A stretch of 50,598 bases of DNA. Origin: DASYUM01 sp036001225 (lineage in GTDB: Bacteria > Methylomirabilota > Methylomirabilia > Rokubacteriales > DASRDR01). A program made the position numbers and the translations under genes. The notes under the pieces were generated by a model. The model saw only the letters and a list, made by a program, of their open reading frames with translations, did no database searches and was not told the origin of the DNA. This document shows positions 8,486-17,277 of the stretch, one piece after another. The stretch lies in contig DASYUM010000300.1 in the NCBI GenBank assembly GCA_036001225.1, forward strand, positions 1 through 50,598, written 5' to 3'. Position 1 is the first letter of the stretch, and each line of letters begins with the position of its first letter.

Positions 8486-9910
8486 TCACCGCTCGAGTTC
8501 CCCGGCAATCATGTTGATCGACCCGAAGGTGGGAACGATGTCGGCGACCATGCTGCCCTCGACCATCCGGGGGAGCGCCGCCATCGGCGGCAGGCAGGGC
8601 GGACGGCAGCGGACCCGGTACGGGCGGTCGCTCCCGTCGGCGACGACGTAGAAGCCGAGCTCCCCATTGGCGCCCTCCACCGCGAAGTAGGCCTCGCCGG
8701 CGGGCGGCCGGATCCCGAACCCGTCCATGATCAGCATGAAGTGGTTCATCAGGCCCTCGATCGAGCCGTAGGTCGTCTCCTTGGACGGCAGCACCGCCCG
8801 TTTGTCGGGCGCGTTGACCGCGTGATGAAGCGGGGCTTCCTGCCCGCGCAGGTTGGGGGAGAGCTTGAGCGGCGTGAGCAGGAGGCCGCCGGTCTTCCCG
8901 AGCTTCCCCCGGTCCACGTACTCGGCGGGCAGCGAGAAGGGCCGGCCCTCGAAGTCCACGTTGACCGGCCCGCCCGGAAGCCGGTCCAGCGCCTGCTCGA
9001 CGATGCGCATGGACTGCTCCATCTCGGCCATGCGCACCAGATAGCGGTCGTAGTTGTCCCCGACCTCGCCGACCGGGATCTCGAAGTCCAGCCGGTCGTA
9101 GACCCAGTAGGGGGTGGCGCGCCGGACGTCGAAGGGGACGCCGCACGCGCGGAGGAGGGGGCCGGTGATCGCGTAGCCGATCGCTTCCTCCTTCGAGATG
9201 GTGCCGATGCCCTTCATCCGATCCATGAAGATCCGGTTGCCGGTGAGCAGCTTGTGGACCTCGTCGAGGACGGTCCGCGTCTCGCGGAAGGCCGTTTGCA
9301 CTCCGGCCTCGAAGTCGGGTGGCAGGTCGGCCTTCACGCCACCCACCCGGCCATAGGAGATGGTGAGGCGCGCCCCCGTCACCGCCTCCACGGTCTCATA
9401 CAGGAACTCGCGGGCCTTGATCATGTAGAGGAAGACCGTGAACGCGCCCAGCTCCATGGCGCTGGCGCCGATGCAGGTGAGATGGTCGGTGATCCGCGAA
9501 ATCTCGCTGAGGATGACCCGGATGTATTCGCACCGCTCGGTTGCCTGGATCCCGAGCAGCTTCTCGATCGCCGAGGCATAGCCGAAGTTGTTGATGAGCG
9601 GCGAGACGTAGTTCAACCGGTCGGTGTACGGCATCGCGTTGTTGTAGGGGCCCGCCTCGCAGTGCTTCTCGAAGCCCCGGTGGAGGTAGCCGATCTCGAC
9701 GTCGGCCTTCACCAGCTCCTCTCCGTCCAGCTCGGCGAAGAGGCGGATGATGCCGTGCATCGCCGGGTGCGAAGGCCCGATGTTGACGAGCAGGTTCTCG
9801 GTCGCCTCCGGCTGAGGAAACGTCCCCTCCCCGAGGAAGATCTCCTGCCGTCGCCGCGTCGGCGGGGTCGTCGCGCGCTCGCCGGGGTCGTTTCCTTCCC
9901 CAGCTCTCAA
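8486..9910 (-). CDS. nuoD: NADH-quinone oxidoreductase subunit D (operon 1)
   Basis: About 474 residues if translation starts at the TTG at 9908-9910, which overlaps the nuoC stop (TTGA). No ATG or GTG lies between there and the conserved block NIGPSHPAMHGIIRLFAELDGE. The quinone-site His (SHPAMHG) and the PYTDRLNYVSPLINNFGYA block are present. The roughly 25 N-terminal residues before GEGTFPQP are low-complexity and could be non-native, so the exact start is uncertain. It is homologous to the large subunit of [NiFe] hydrogenases and shapes the quinone cavity with NuoB. Confidence 0.9.
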   Translation of the reverse strand: MRAGEGNDPGERATTPPTRRRQEIFLGEGTFPQPEATENLLVNIGPSHPAMHGIIRLFAELDGEELVKADVEIGYLHRGFEKHCEAGPYNNAMPYTDRLNYVSPLINNFGYASAIEKLLGIQATERCEYIRVILSEISRITDHLTCIGASAMELGAFTVFLYMIKAREFLYETVEAVTGARLTISYGRVGGVKADLPPDFEAGVQTAFRETRTVLDEVHKLLTGNRIFMDRMKGIGTISKEEAIGYAITGPLLRACGVPFDVRRATPYWVYDRLDFEIPVGEVGDNYDRYLVRMAEMEQSMRIVEQALDRLPGGPVNVDFEGRPFSLPAEYVDRGKLGKTGGLLLTPLKLSPNLRGQEAPLHHAVNAPDKRAVLPSKETTYGSIEGLMNHFMLIMDGFGIRPPAGEAYFAVEGANGELGFYVVADGSDRPYRVRCRPPCLPPMAALPRMVEGSMVADIVPTFGSINMIAGELER

Positions 9911-10410
9911 TTGCGGGGTCCGATCAGGGGCTGCCGCCGGTTCATCGGATAGTCCTTGCGAAGCGGGTGTCCCACGAACTCCTCGTACAGGAGGAGCCGC
10001 CGAAGGTCGGGATGGCCCGCGAAGCGGATCCCGTACATGTCCCACACCTCTCGCTCGTACCAGTCGGCGATCGACCACAGCGGCACTGCCGACGGCACCT
10101 CGGGATCGTCCTCCTCCACGCCGACCTTGATCCGCAGGCGGTGGTTCTCGGCCACCGAGTAGAGGTGGTAGACGACCTCGAACCGAGGCCCGTCCTCGCG
10201 GCCCGGGTATCGCAGGTAGTCCACCGCGGTCAGGTCCATCAGCATGTCGAACCGGAGAGCGGGGTCGTCCCGGCAGAAGCGCAGGACGTCCAGCGCCACC
10301 GGGCGCTCCACCACCGCGGTGTGGTCCCCGCGGTAGTCGTGGGTCTCGCGGATGGCGGCGCCAAAGCGCTCGGTGAGCCGAGCCAGAATCGCCGAACCGT
10401 CCATGGGCAT
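9907..10410 (-). CDS. nuoC: NADH-quinone oxidoreductase subunit C (operon 1)
   Basis: 167 residues, start ATG at 10408-10410 or 10402-10404. Signature DWYEREVWDMYGIRFAGHPD followed by RRLLLYEEFVGHPLRKDYP, the classic 30-kDa subunit motif. Separate nuoC and nuoD genes, not fused as in E. coli. It follows nuoB by 26 bp and its stop overlaps the TTG proposed for nuoD. Confidence 0.92.
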   Translation of the reverse strand: MPMDGSAILARLTERFGAAIRETHDYRGDHTAVVERPVALDVLRFCRDDPALRFDMLMDLTAVDYLRYPGREDGPRFEVVYHLYSVAENHRLRIKVGVEEDDPEVPSAVPLWSIADWYEREVWDMYGIRFAGHPDLRRLLLYEEFVGHPLRKDYPMNRRQPLIGPRN

Positions 10411-10436
10411 GGGCGCGGAGGCTGAGAAGCGGCGAG

Positions 10437-10895
10437 TCAGTACCGCTGCTTTCCGGCCGCGATCTTCTCCTGCAGCTTCATCAGACCGTCCAGCACGCTC
10501 TCCGGCCGTGGCGGGCAGCCCGGGATGTAGACGTCCACCGGGATGATCGTGTCGATCCCCTGGACCACCGCGTAGTTGTCGTAGAAGCCGCCGGTGCAGG
10601 TGCAGACGCCGAAGGCGACGACCCACTTCGGCTCGGTCATCTGGTCGTAGACGCGCTTGAGCACGGGCGCCATCTTGTGGTTGATGGTCCCCACCACGAA
10701 CAGCACGTCGGCCTGGCGCGGCGAGAAGCGGGGAAGGCCGGCCCCGAACCGGTCCACGTCGTAGTGCGAGCAGGCGGTCGCCATGTACTCCATGCCGCAG
10801 CAGGCCGTGACGAAGGGGTACTGGAAGATCGAGTACTTGCGAGCCCAGCCCAGGGCGTCGTCCAGCTTGGTGGTGAAGAACTCGCCTAGTCCCAT
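10437..10895 (-). CDS. nuoB: NADH-quinone oxidoreductase subunit B (operon 1)
   Basis: 152 residues starting MGLGEFFTTKLDDAL at the ATG 10893-10895. Ligands for cluster N2 are visible: tandem Cys in TACCGMEY, Cys in GVCTCTGG and Cys in IPGCPPRPE. Terminal FeS subunit that reduces quinone. The first 10 bases of the gene are part of a 16-bp sequence also found at the 3' end of nuoA; the ancestral arrangement was evidently an overlapping nuoA stop/nuoB start, later split by a repeat. Confidence 0.94.
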   Translation of the reverse strand: MGLGEFFTTKLDDALGWARKYSIFQYPFVTACCGMEYMATACSHYDVDRFGAGLPRFSPRQADVLFVVGTINHKMAPVLKRVYDQMTEPKWVVAFGVCTCTGGFYDNYAVVQGIDTIIPVDVYIPGCPPRPESVLDGLMKLQEKIAAGKQRY

Positions 10896-10901
10896 TCCAG
10901 G

Positions 10902-11119
10902 TGCCTCGCATTCGCTGCGGCACGACCGTCGAACGTGCAGGGCCAAGCGACGAGCATAGCTAAGCTAGGACGCAGGGAGGAGACGGGCCGAGGCGTATGC
11001 CGCGCACGCGCGCCACCGGACGTCGCGGGGCTGGGGCCCCGCCGTCCGGGGCGCGCCACCCGATGTTGAGGCCCGCCGACGACCGAGGACGACGCTAGGC
11101 GAAGTCGATTGGGCCTGCA
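10902..11119. repeat. Operon-junction repeat, copy 2 (nuoA/nuoB), with 16-bp flanking duplication
   Basis: A 218-bp insert bounded by an exact 16-bp direct repeat, CTAGTCCCATTCCAGG, at 10886-10901 and 11120-11135. One flank is the start of nuoB, the other the end of nuoA. Inside: left block with GGACGCAGG, a GCGTATGCCGC half of the central hairpin interrupted by one GC-hairpin module (core CGCGGGGCTGGGGCCCCG), then GTTGAGGCCCGCC and CGAGGACGAC. Same orientation as the other copies. Confidence 0.88.
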
Positions 11120-11470
11120 CTAGTCCCATTCCAGGCCGCCCTTCTGCCAGATGTAGAACAGCCCGAGCATGACGATCCCCAGGTAGACGAGCATCTCGAC
11201 GAACCCGAACAACCCGAGCTGCCGGTAGACCACCGTCCACGGGAAGACGAACATCAGCTCGATGTCGAAGATGATGAAGAAGATGGCGGTATTGGAAAAC
11301 TTGATGGCAAACCGGCCCTCGGGGAGCGCGATCGGCACCTTGCCGCACTCGAAGGACTGCAGCTTGACCGGCGTCAGGCGGCGGGGCCCGAGCACCGAGG
11401 GTAGCCACACCAGCAGGCCGGCCACCCCGGCGCAGATGGCGAAGACCATGAGGATCGGGACGTACTGCAC
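11120..11470 (-). CDS. nuoA: NADH-quinone oxidoreductase subunit A (operon 1)
   Basis: 116 residues, GTG start at 11468-11470, four bases after the lipA stop (11474). Three membrane helices and the conserved loop KLQSFECGKVPI (the ND3 Cys loop) and AIFFIIFDIELMFVFPW. It ends LEWD-stop. Small membrane subunit at the junction of the two arms. The DNA encoding its last five residues and stop codon is repeated at the start of nuoB. Confidence 0.94.
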   Translation of the reverse strand: MQYVPILMVFAICAGVAGLLVWLPSVLGPRRLTPVKLQSFECGKVPIALPEGRFAIKFSNTAIFFIIFDIELMFVFPWTVVYRQLGLFGFVEMLVYLGIVMLGLFYIWQKGGLEWD

Positions 11471-11473
11471 GGC

Positions 11474-12379
11474 TCAGGCTCCGGCCAGCTCGACCTGCCG
11501 CTTGGCGTGATACGAGGAGCGCACCAGCGGCCCCGCCTCGACGTGGCGGAACCCGAGGGCCTCGCCGAGCGTGGCCAGCGCGCGGAACTCCTCGGGGGGC
11601 ACGTAGCGCTCCACGGGCAGATGGGCGGGCGACGGGCGCAGATACTGGCCGATGGTGAGGAGCTGGACGCCCGCCGCGAGGAGATCCTCCATCGTCGCCC
11701 GCAGCTCCGCCGCCGTCTCCCCGAGGCCGAGCATGATGCCCGACTTTGTCACCGGCCGGGTCGGGTGGCGGCGGGCCCGGGCGAACAGCTCGAGGCTCCG
11801 CTCGTAACGCGCGCCGGGCCGCACCGGCCGGTACAGCCGGGGCACCGTCTCCACATTGTGGTTGAGGACGTCCGGCCGCGCCGCCAGCACGGTCTCCAGC
11901 GCCGTCCCCGAACCCTGAAAGTCCGGGATCAACACCTCGACCCGACAGCTCGCCACCTCCCGCCGGATGGCCTCGATGGTTCGCGCGAAGATCGTGGCGC
12001 CGCCGTCGGCCAGGTCGTCCCGGTTCACGCTGGTCACCACCACGTGGGCGAGCCCCATCTGGGCTACCGTGCGTCCCACCCGGTCCGGCTCACCCCAGTC
12101 CTCCCAGGCCGGCCGGCCGTGGGTGACGGCGCAGAACCCGCAGCGGCGGGTGCAGACGTCCCCCAGGATCATGAAGGTGGCCGTCCGGTCCTCCCAGCAC
12201 TCCCCGATGTTCGGGCAGCGGGCTTCCTCGCACACCGTATGGAGGTTTTGCTCCCGCATGAGGGCCTTCAGCCGCATGTAGTTGGGGCCGCCGGGCGCGC
12301 GGACCCTGAGCCACGGCGGCTTGCGCCCCGGGAGCTCCTGTGAGGAATCAGGTTGGATGACCGGAAGTGCGTGTCTCAT
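11474..12379 (-). CDS. lipA: Lipoyl synthase (radical SAM)
   Basis: 301 residues. The auxiliary cluster motif CEEARCPNIGEC, the radical-SAM motif CTRRCGFC and the C-terminal RSSYHA (auxiliary-cluster Ser ligand) are all present. It inserts two sulfurs into octanoyl chains on lipoyl domains, so it matures the PDH E2 encoded at the far end of the same operon. It is the first gene of the lipA-nuo-pdh operon, with a possible promoter at 12406-12434. No lipB is seen in the window. Confidence 0.95.
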   Translation of the reverse strand: MRHALPVIQPDSSQELPGRKPPWLRVRAPGGPNYMRLKALMREQNLHTVCEEARCPNIGECWEDRTATFMILGDVCTRRCGFCAVTHGRPAWEDWGEPDRVGRTVAQMGLAHVVVTSVNRDDLADGGATIFARTIEAIRREVASCRVEVLIPDFQGSGTALETVLAARPDVLNHNVETVPRLYRPVRPGARYERSLELFARARRHPTRPVTKSGIMLGLGETAAELRATMEDLLAAGVQLLTIGQYLRPSPAHLPVERYVPPEEFRALATLGEALGFRHVEAGPLVRSSYHAKRQVELAGA

Positions 12380-12405
12380 CCGCCGAAAATGGCCGGGCCT
12401 CGGTC

Positions 12406-12434
12406 ATTATGCCACAGCGGCCGAAGCGATGAAA
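12406..12434 (-). promoter_or_regulatory. Possible weak promoter for the lipA-nuo-pdh operon
   Basis: On the minus strand a good -10 (CATAAT, 12406-12411) lies about 27 bp before the lipA ATG. The hexamer 17 bp further up is TTTCAT, a poor -35. Only the -10 is convincing. Confidence 0.35.
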
Positions 12435-12438
12435 CCGC

Positions 12439-12464
12439 GACGGGGCTCCGCGGGGAGCCCCGTC
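12439..12464 (-). terminator. Hairpin between tRNA-Leu and lipA
   Basis: Perfect 9-bp stem GACGGGGCT / AGCCCCGTC with an 8-nt loop, followed on the minus strand by GCGGTTTCAT. It would end the tRNA transcript. The T-tract is weak, so it may also act only as a 3' processing or stability structure. Confidence 0.5.
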
Positions 12465-12480
12465 AGCGCGAACTCGGAGG

Positions 12481-12565
<85 letters not shown>

Positions 12566-12620
12566 GTCCCGCGTATGATGCCGTGGCCGCGCGCGGGGTG
12601 TCAAGCGCGCGGAGGCTGGC

Positions 12621-13583
12621 TCAGCGCTCGCGGAGCTTGGGATTGAACGCTTCCCGGAGCCCCTCGCCGAACAGGTTGAAGGCGAGGACCACCACCAGGA
12701 TCGCCGTTCCCGGGATCACGGTCAGCCACGGTGCGTCGAAGATGTAGCGCTTGCCGTCGGAGAGGATGTTCCCCCAGGTGGCGGCGGGCGGGGGGACGCC
12801 GAAGCCGAGGAACGACAGGCTCGACTCGGTCAGGATCGCCCCCGCCACCCCGAGGGTGGCCGAGACCAGGACCGGCGCCACCGAGTTGGGGACGAGATGC
12901 CGCCAGATCACGCGGGGGCCGGGGGCCCCCACCGCCTGGGCGGCGTGGATGAACTCCTGCTCGCGGAGCGACAGTACCTCGGCCCGGACGAGCCGGGCCG
13001 TCCCCTCCCAGCTCGTGAGCCCGATGACCACCATGATGTTCCAGATGGACGGCTTCAGGACGGCGACGACGGTGAGGATCAAAAAAAACGACGGGAAGGA
13101 GAGCATGACGTCGATGAGGCTGGTGAGCAGCGCGTCCACGGACAGGAGCCGGAGCCGGCCGATCCCGATCCGGCTCCGCCCGTAGTAGCCGGCGATGCCC
13201 CCCAGCACCAGGCCCACGCCCACCGCGATGCCCACCGCCACGAAGCCGACCGAGAGAGAGACGAAGCCGCCCTCCAGCATGCGGGCGAAGACGTCGCGGC
13301 CCAGCTCGTCGGTCCCCAGGAGGTAGACGCCGAGGCGCGGCAGGCTGGCCGCCGGCACCGCCTCCCGGTTGGGCCGGGCGAACGGCTGCTTCAGCTTGTC
13401 GGGCAGCCGGACCTCCCGGGGGTCGAGCAGGGGATGGCTGCCCGACGTCAGCACGAGGCCGGCGAGCGCGATCGTGAAGAAGCCGGCCACGATGGCCATG
13501 CCCATCACCGCCGGACGGTTGCCGAGGAACGCCCGCCAGGCGAGGCGGAACGGCGAGCGCGCGTCGGCGGCGGTCTTTCTCAC
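12621..13583 (-). CDS. ABC transporter permease, DppC/OppC type
   Basis: 320 residues from a GTG at 13581-13583 that overlaps the stop of the upstream permease (GTGA). About six membrane helices. The EAA-loop segment LSLREQEFIHAAQAVGAPGPRVIWRHLVPN is typical of the second permease of peptide/nickel importers, and GTDELGRDVFARML marks the C-type N-terminus. It pairs with the DppB-type permease. No ATPase gene (DppD/F) lies next to it, so the ATPases must be encoded elsewhere. Confidence 0.88.
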   Translation of the reverse strand: MRKTAADARSPFRLAWRAFLGNRPAVMGMAIVAGFFTIALAGLVLTSGSHPLLDPREVRLPDKLKQPFARPNREAVPAASLPRLGVYLLGTDELGRDVFARMLEGGFVSLSVGFVAVGIAVGVGLVLGGIAGYYGRSRIGIGRLRLLSVDALLTSLIDVMLSFPSFFLILTVVAVLKPSIWNIMVVIGLTSWEGTARLVRAEVLSLREQEFIHAAQAVGAPGPRVIWRHLVPNSVAPVLVSATLGVAGAILTESSLSFLGFGVPPPAATWGNILSDGKRYIFDAPWLTVIPGTAILVVVLAFNLFGEGLREAFNPKLRER

Positions 13584-14539
13584 AGGCGAATGCGAGGGTC
13601 GACCACCATATAGAGGAGGTCGGAGAGCAGGGTCCCCAGCACGGTGAGCCCGGCCGCCATGAAGTTCAGCGCGATCACCACCGGGTAGTCGCGGCCGAGG
13701 ATCGCTTCGTAGCCGAGGCGGCCGATCCCCGGCCAGGCGAAGATCGTCTCGAAGATGACGCTGCCGCCGATGAGCCCGGGGAGGAGGAGGCCGAGCATGG
13801 TCACGAAGGGCAGCAGGCCGTTGCGGAGGGCGTGGCGATAGAGGACGGCGTCTTCGTCGAGCCCCTTGGCCCGCGCGGTCCGGACGTAGTCGGAGCCCAT
13901 CACCTCCAGCATCTGCGAGCGCACGTAGCGCGAGAGCACCGCAACCCCGGCGGTGACGCCCAGCGCCGAGGGGAGCACCAGGTGCCAGACCCGGTCCATG
14001 GCTCCGGCCAGCGGCCCGGCGCTCTCTCGCCCGAACGTGCGGAGGCCGATCACGTCCACGTGGAACGTCTCCACCACGAAGATGATCCCCAGATACGAGA
14101 GGTAGAAGCCGGGGATCGAGATCAAGGCGAAGACGAGCACGGTGGTCAGCCGGTCGAAGACGGAGTTCCGGCGGACGGCGGCCGCGATCCCCAGCGGAAA
14201 GGCGTAACACCAGACCAGGATCGTCCCCACCACGAAGAGCGGAAAGCTGTTCCAGGCCCGCTCGATGATCTTCCCGATCACCGGCTGGTTGTCCTTGAAG
14301 GAGCGCAGCTGGCCGGTGAACAGCTTCTGATAGAAGAGCCCGTACTGGACCGGCAGCGGCTTGTCGAGGTCGAAGGCCGCCCGATAGCGCAGGAGCTGCT
14401 CCTTGGTGAAGCGGGGGTTCATGGGATCGATCTGGCTCGGCTGGCCGGGGGCGAGGTGGATCACGCCGAAGGAGACGATGGAGATGACGACGAGCGTCCA
14501 CAGCTTCCGCCACAGCGCCCGCAGGACGAACTTGAACAA
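13580..14539 (-). CDS. ABC transporter permease, DppB/OppB type
   Basis: 319 residues. TTG start at 14537-14539 with GGGAGGT about nine bases upstream. N-terminal helix then the periplasmic DppB domain (LAPGQPSQIDPMNPRFTKEQ), and the EAA loop YVRTARAKGLDEDAVLYRHALRNG (first of the two segments YVRTARAKGL). Sits between the binding-protein gene and the DppC-type permease. Substrate (peptide, nickel, opine or glycoside) cannot be told from sequence. Confidence 0.88.
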   Translation of the reverse strand: MFKFVLRALWRKLWTLVVISIVSFGVIHLAPGQPSQIDPMNPRFTKEQLLRYRAAFDLDKPLPVQYGLFYQKLFTGQLRSFKDNQPVIGKIIERAWNSFPLFVVGTILVWCYAFPLGIAAAVRRNSVFDRLTTVLVFALISIPGFYLSYLGIIFVVETFHVDVIGLRTFGRESAGPLAGAMDRVWHLVLPSALGVTAGVAVLSRYVRSQMLEVMGSDYVRTARAKGLDEDAVLYRHALRNGLLPFVTMLGLLLPGLIGGSVIFETIFAWPGIGRLGYEAILGRDYPVVIALNFMAAGLTVLGTLLSDLLYMVVDPRIRL

Positions 14540-14697
14540 TTAGTCGGGACCTCCCCCACCCCCGACCCCTCTCGATCGGGTCGCCGGGCCGGCTCGGGCC
14601 TGCGGCCCTCGCGACGTCCCGTCCCTCCGGTCGCCACCGGGGGAGGGGGGACGGGGCCGCGCGATGGCCACTGAACCTCGCAATTGCTTCACCGGCC

Positions 14698-16812
14698 TCA
14701 GCCCTGAGACCGCTCGGGCCGGTAGGGCGGCAGGACCGGTCGGGGCGTCTTCACCCACTCCTTGAAGTGAAAGCCGAGCCGGCCGAGCTTGTCGGGGGTG
14801 AAGGGCAGGTAGCGGGGCCCGCCGTCGGGCCCGGGGACCATCCGCACGATCTTGGCGTCCATGAGCGACAGGGCGCGTCGGACGTAGAGGAAGGTGTAGG
14901 GCTGGTCCTCGGCGATCAGCCGGTGCAGTTCGCGGGCCATGGCGACCTGGCGGGCCTCGTCGTACTCCTGGCGGATCCGCACCATCAGCTCGTCGGCGCG
15001 CGGGTTCCGGTAGCCGACGAAGTTGAGCTGGAAGTGCCCGCTCTGGCTCGAGTGGAAGATCTGGTAGATGTCGGGATCGAGCCCCATCGACCAGCCGAGG
15101 ACGATGGCGTCGAAGTCACCCTTGTCCACCCGCTGGTTGATGAACACCGCCCACTCCAGCGACAGCGCTTCCACCTTGACGCCCAGCCGCCGCCAGGCGT
15201 TCTGGGCGATGACCATGATGGCGTTGCGCTCTTCGTTGCCCGAGTTGGTGATGATCGTGAAGGCCAGCGGCAGGCCCTCCTTCTCCAGGATGCCGACCGC
15301 GTTCTTCTTCCAGCCGGCCTCGGCCAGCAGCCGGGCCGCCGCCTCGGGATCGTAGGGCAGCGGCGTCACGGCGGGGTCGTAGAACTCGGTCTGCCGGGGG
15401 AACGGCCCCGTGGTCCGCTCAGCCTGCCCGTAGATGGCGTAGCGGATGATCTCGTCCACGTTGATCGCCATGCCGAGGGCCCGCCGGACGCGCGCGTCCT
15501 GGAAGATCGGCCGCCGCATGTTGTAGCCGATGAAGGTGTAGCCGAGAACGAGCCGGGAGACGGTGTGAAAGCGGGGGTCGTTCCGCAGCCGGGCCACCTG
15601 GTGGGGCTGGGCCCCGTAGGCGTCGGCGGTACCCGCGTAGAAGGCCAGCTCGGTGGTCAGCGTGTCGGGGATGATCCGGATCAGGTACTCGTGGAAGTTG
15701 GCCGGGCCCTCCCAGTAGTCCTCGAAGCGGGCCAGCTTGATCGAGACGTCGGTCTTCCACTCGACGAAGCGGAAGGACCCGGTCCCGATGGGCCGGCGGT
15801 TGAAGCGGGCGTCGCGCACCGAGTACTTCTCGGGGTCCCGGCCGAGGGCCTGGGCTTCCCGCCGGAGGGCGTCGCGGTTGAGGAGGTGCTCGGGCAGGAT
15901 TCCCATCCCCCAGCTCTCGAAGCCCGGCTGGAACAGCCGCTTGTAGGTGATGCGGACCGTATGGCGATCGGGCGTCTCGACCGACTTCACCGGCTCGTAG
16001 TCGGGGACTCGCGGGGAGAGGTTGCGGGGGTCCACGATGGTCTCGTAGGTGAACTTCACGTCGGCGGCGCTGAATTCGTGACCGTCGTGGAAGCGCACGC
16101 CCCGCCGCAGTGTGAAGAGGATCACGGGGTTGTGCTCGGCGGCCGGTGCCAGCTCCGCGGCGAGGGCCGATACCGCTGCCGGCGGGCCCTCGACGTAGCG
16201 GGTCGAGTCGAGCCGTCCCACGTAGCCGCCGAGGGCGCGGTCCAGCCTGGCGAAGAGATCCTGGTCCACGGCCGCCAGCGTCAGCTTGATCCGGGGTGGT
16301 CGGCGGATCGTCAGCGTCAGCGGCGGCGCCCCGTCTTTCCCGGGCGGCGCCGCCGGATCGGGCACCCGCACCGTCTCGGCGGCGGCGGGGACGACCTCGA
16401 TGGCCTCGATCGGTCCGAGTCCGCCGCGGCCGCCGGCGGCCTGGATGCGCGCCCGCAAGGTGTCCGGCGTGGCCGGCGCGCCGTCGGCCAGCCGCACGGC
16501 TGGATCGGCGATCAGGTAGGCCTCCTCGAAGATCCGCCAGGACTCGGCGAGGCGCCCGCGGAACGACAGGTCGAGGTCGCGGTCGATCAGGCCCTCGAAG
16601 ACGAGGTTGTTCACCTCGCTGGACGCGGAGTCGGCCGAGAGCGTGGGGTTCAGGATCGAGGCGTCGCCCGAGGAGACGCTGATATAGCGCGTGAGCCGCC
16701 CGGGATCGCCGCGGGCCTGGTGCTCGAAGGTCGGCACCCAGAAATAGGACTGGAGGAGAACGACGCTGACCACGGTCGGGGCGGCGAGGAGGAGCAGCTT
16801 CGGGGAGCGCAC
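14698..16812 (-). CDS. Extracellular solute-binding protein, family 5 (peptide/nickel type)
   Basis: 704 residues, longer than the usual 500-550. One N-terminal hydrophobic segment (LLLLAAPTVVSVVLLQSYFW) could be an uncleaved anchor or a signal peptide; there is no lipobox Cys. The SBP_bac_5 core is clear: LNPTLSADSASSEVNNLVFEGL, RFHDGHEFSAADVKFTYE, NAVGILEKEGLPLAFTI. The extra length is an inserted segment around residues 105-210, rich in Ala/Pro/Arg. GTG start at 16810-16812, 60 bp after secG. It captures the substrate for the two permeases that follow after a 158-bp gap. Confidence 0.88.
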   Translation of the reverse strand: MRSPKLLLLAAPTVVSVVLLQSYFWVPTFEHQARGDPGRLTRYISVSSGDASILNPTLSADSASSEVNNLVFEGLIDRDLDLSFRGRLAESWRIFEEAYLIADPAVRLADGAPATPDTLRARIQAAGGRGGLGPIEAIEVVPAAAETVRVPDPAAPPGKDGAPPLTLTIRRPPRIKLTLAAVDQDLFARLDRALGGYVGRLDSTRYVEGPPAAVSALAAELAPAAEHNPVILFTLRRGVRFHDGHEFSAADVKFTYETIVDPRNLSPRVPDYEPVKSVETPDRHTVRITYKRLFQPGFESWGMGILPEHLLNRDALRREAQALGRDPEKYSVRDARFNRRPIGTGSFRFVEWKTDVSIKLARFEDYWEGPANFHEYLIRIIPDTLTTELAFYAGTADAYGAQPHQVARLRNDPRFHTVSRLVLGYTFIGYNMRRPIFQDARVRRALGMAINVDEIIRYAIYGQAERTTGPFPRQTEFYDPAVTPLPYDPEAAARLLAEAGWKKNAVGILEKEGLPLAFTIITNSGNEERNAIMVIAQNAWRRLGVKVEALSLEWAVFINQRVDKGDFDAIVLGWSMGLDPDIYQIFHSSQSGHFQLNFVGYRNPRADELMVRIRQEYDEARQVAMARELHRLIAEDQPYTFLYVRRALSLMDAKIVRMVPGPDGGPRYLPFTPDKLGRLGFHFKEWVKTPRPVLPPYRPERSQG

Positions 16813-16872
16813 AGCCGGCGGAGGGGGACGGGCTGGCGACGGCGGCGTGACGCGCCGCCGCCGCCGACCGCG

Positions 16873-17193
16873 CTACTTCGGCGCGGGCACCGGCGCCGGC
16901 TGGTCGGCCGGAGCGGCCGGGGCCGACGACGCCGGCGGCCCACTGGAAGGAACGACCGATCCGTGACGGGAGGAGATGAGCGCCAGCGAGAACGAGGTCA
17001 CCATGAAGATGATCGCCACCGTTGTCGTGATCTTGCCCAGGATCGTCGGCGTCCCCATCGATCCGAAGACGGCCTGGCTGCCGCCACCGCCGAACGCCGA
17101 GCCGATGTCGGCTCCCTTGCCGGCCTGGAGCAGGACGATGGCGATGATGGACAGCGAGACCAGAACGTGGAGGATGACCAGAGCGATGTACAC
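16873..17193 (-). CDS. secG: Preprotein translocase subunit SecG
   Basis: 106 residues from a GTG at 17191-17193, which has AAGGAGAGG eight bases upstream; longer in-frame starts lack an RBS. Two membrane helices flanking the conserved GKGADIGSAFGGGGSQAVFG loop, then an Ala/Pro-rich C-terminal tail. It assists the SecYE channel. It lies downstream of tpiA, a common bacterial order (gap-pgk-tpiA-secG). Confidence 0.92.
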   Translation of the reverse strand: MYIALVILHVLVSLSIIAIVLLQAGKGADIGSAFGGGGSQAVFGSMGTPTILGKITTTVAIIFMVTSFSLALISSRHGSVVPSSGPPASSAPAAPADQPAPVPAPK

Positions 17194-17230
17194 GGTCCGA
17201 ACCTCTCCTTTGAGGATACCCCTCGACTCG

Positions 17231-17273
17231 GGCTTTGCCGAGGGCCGTCGGAGGGGGCACACTCCCCCTCCGA
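17231..17273. repeat. Paired hairpin element (tpiA/secG gap)
   Basis: Two adjacent hairpins: CTCGG-GCTTTG-CCGAG near 17226-17242 and TCGGAGGGGG-CACACT-CCCCCTCCGA (10-bp perfect stem, 17248-17273). The same order of parts (loop GCTTTGCC hairpin, then GGAGGGG/CCCCTCC hairpin) occurs at 38461-38560 on the other strand. It could act as an attenuator between tpiA and secG. Confidence 0.6.
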
Positions 17274-17277
17274 AGTG

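Noticed and set aside
12621..14513. A single 630-codon frame suggesting a fused permease
   Set aside because: Only the part from the GTG at 13583 encodes a permease. The N-terminal half is an out-of-phase reading of the DppB-type gene, which is intact in its own frame.
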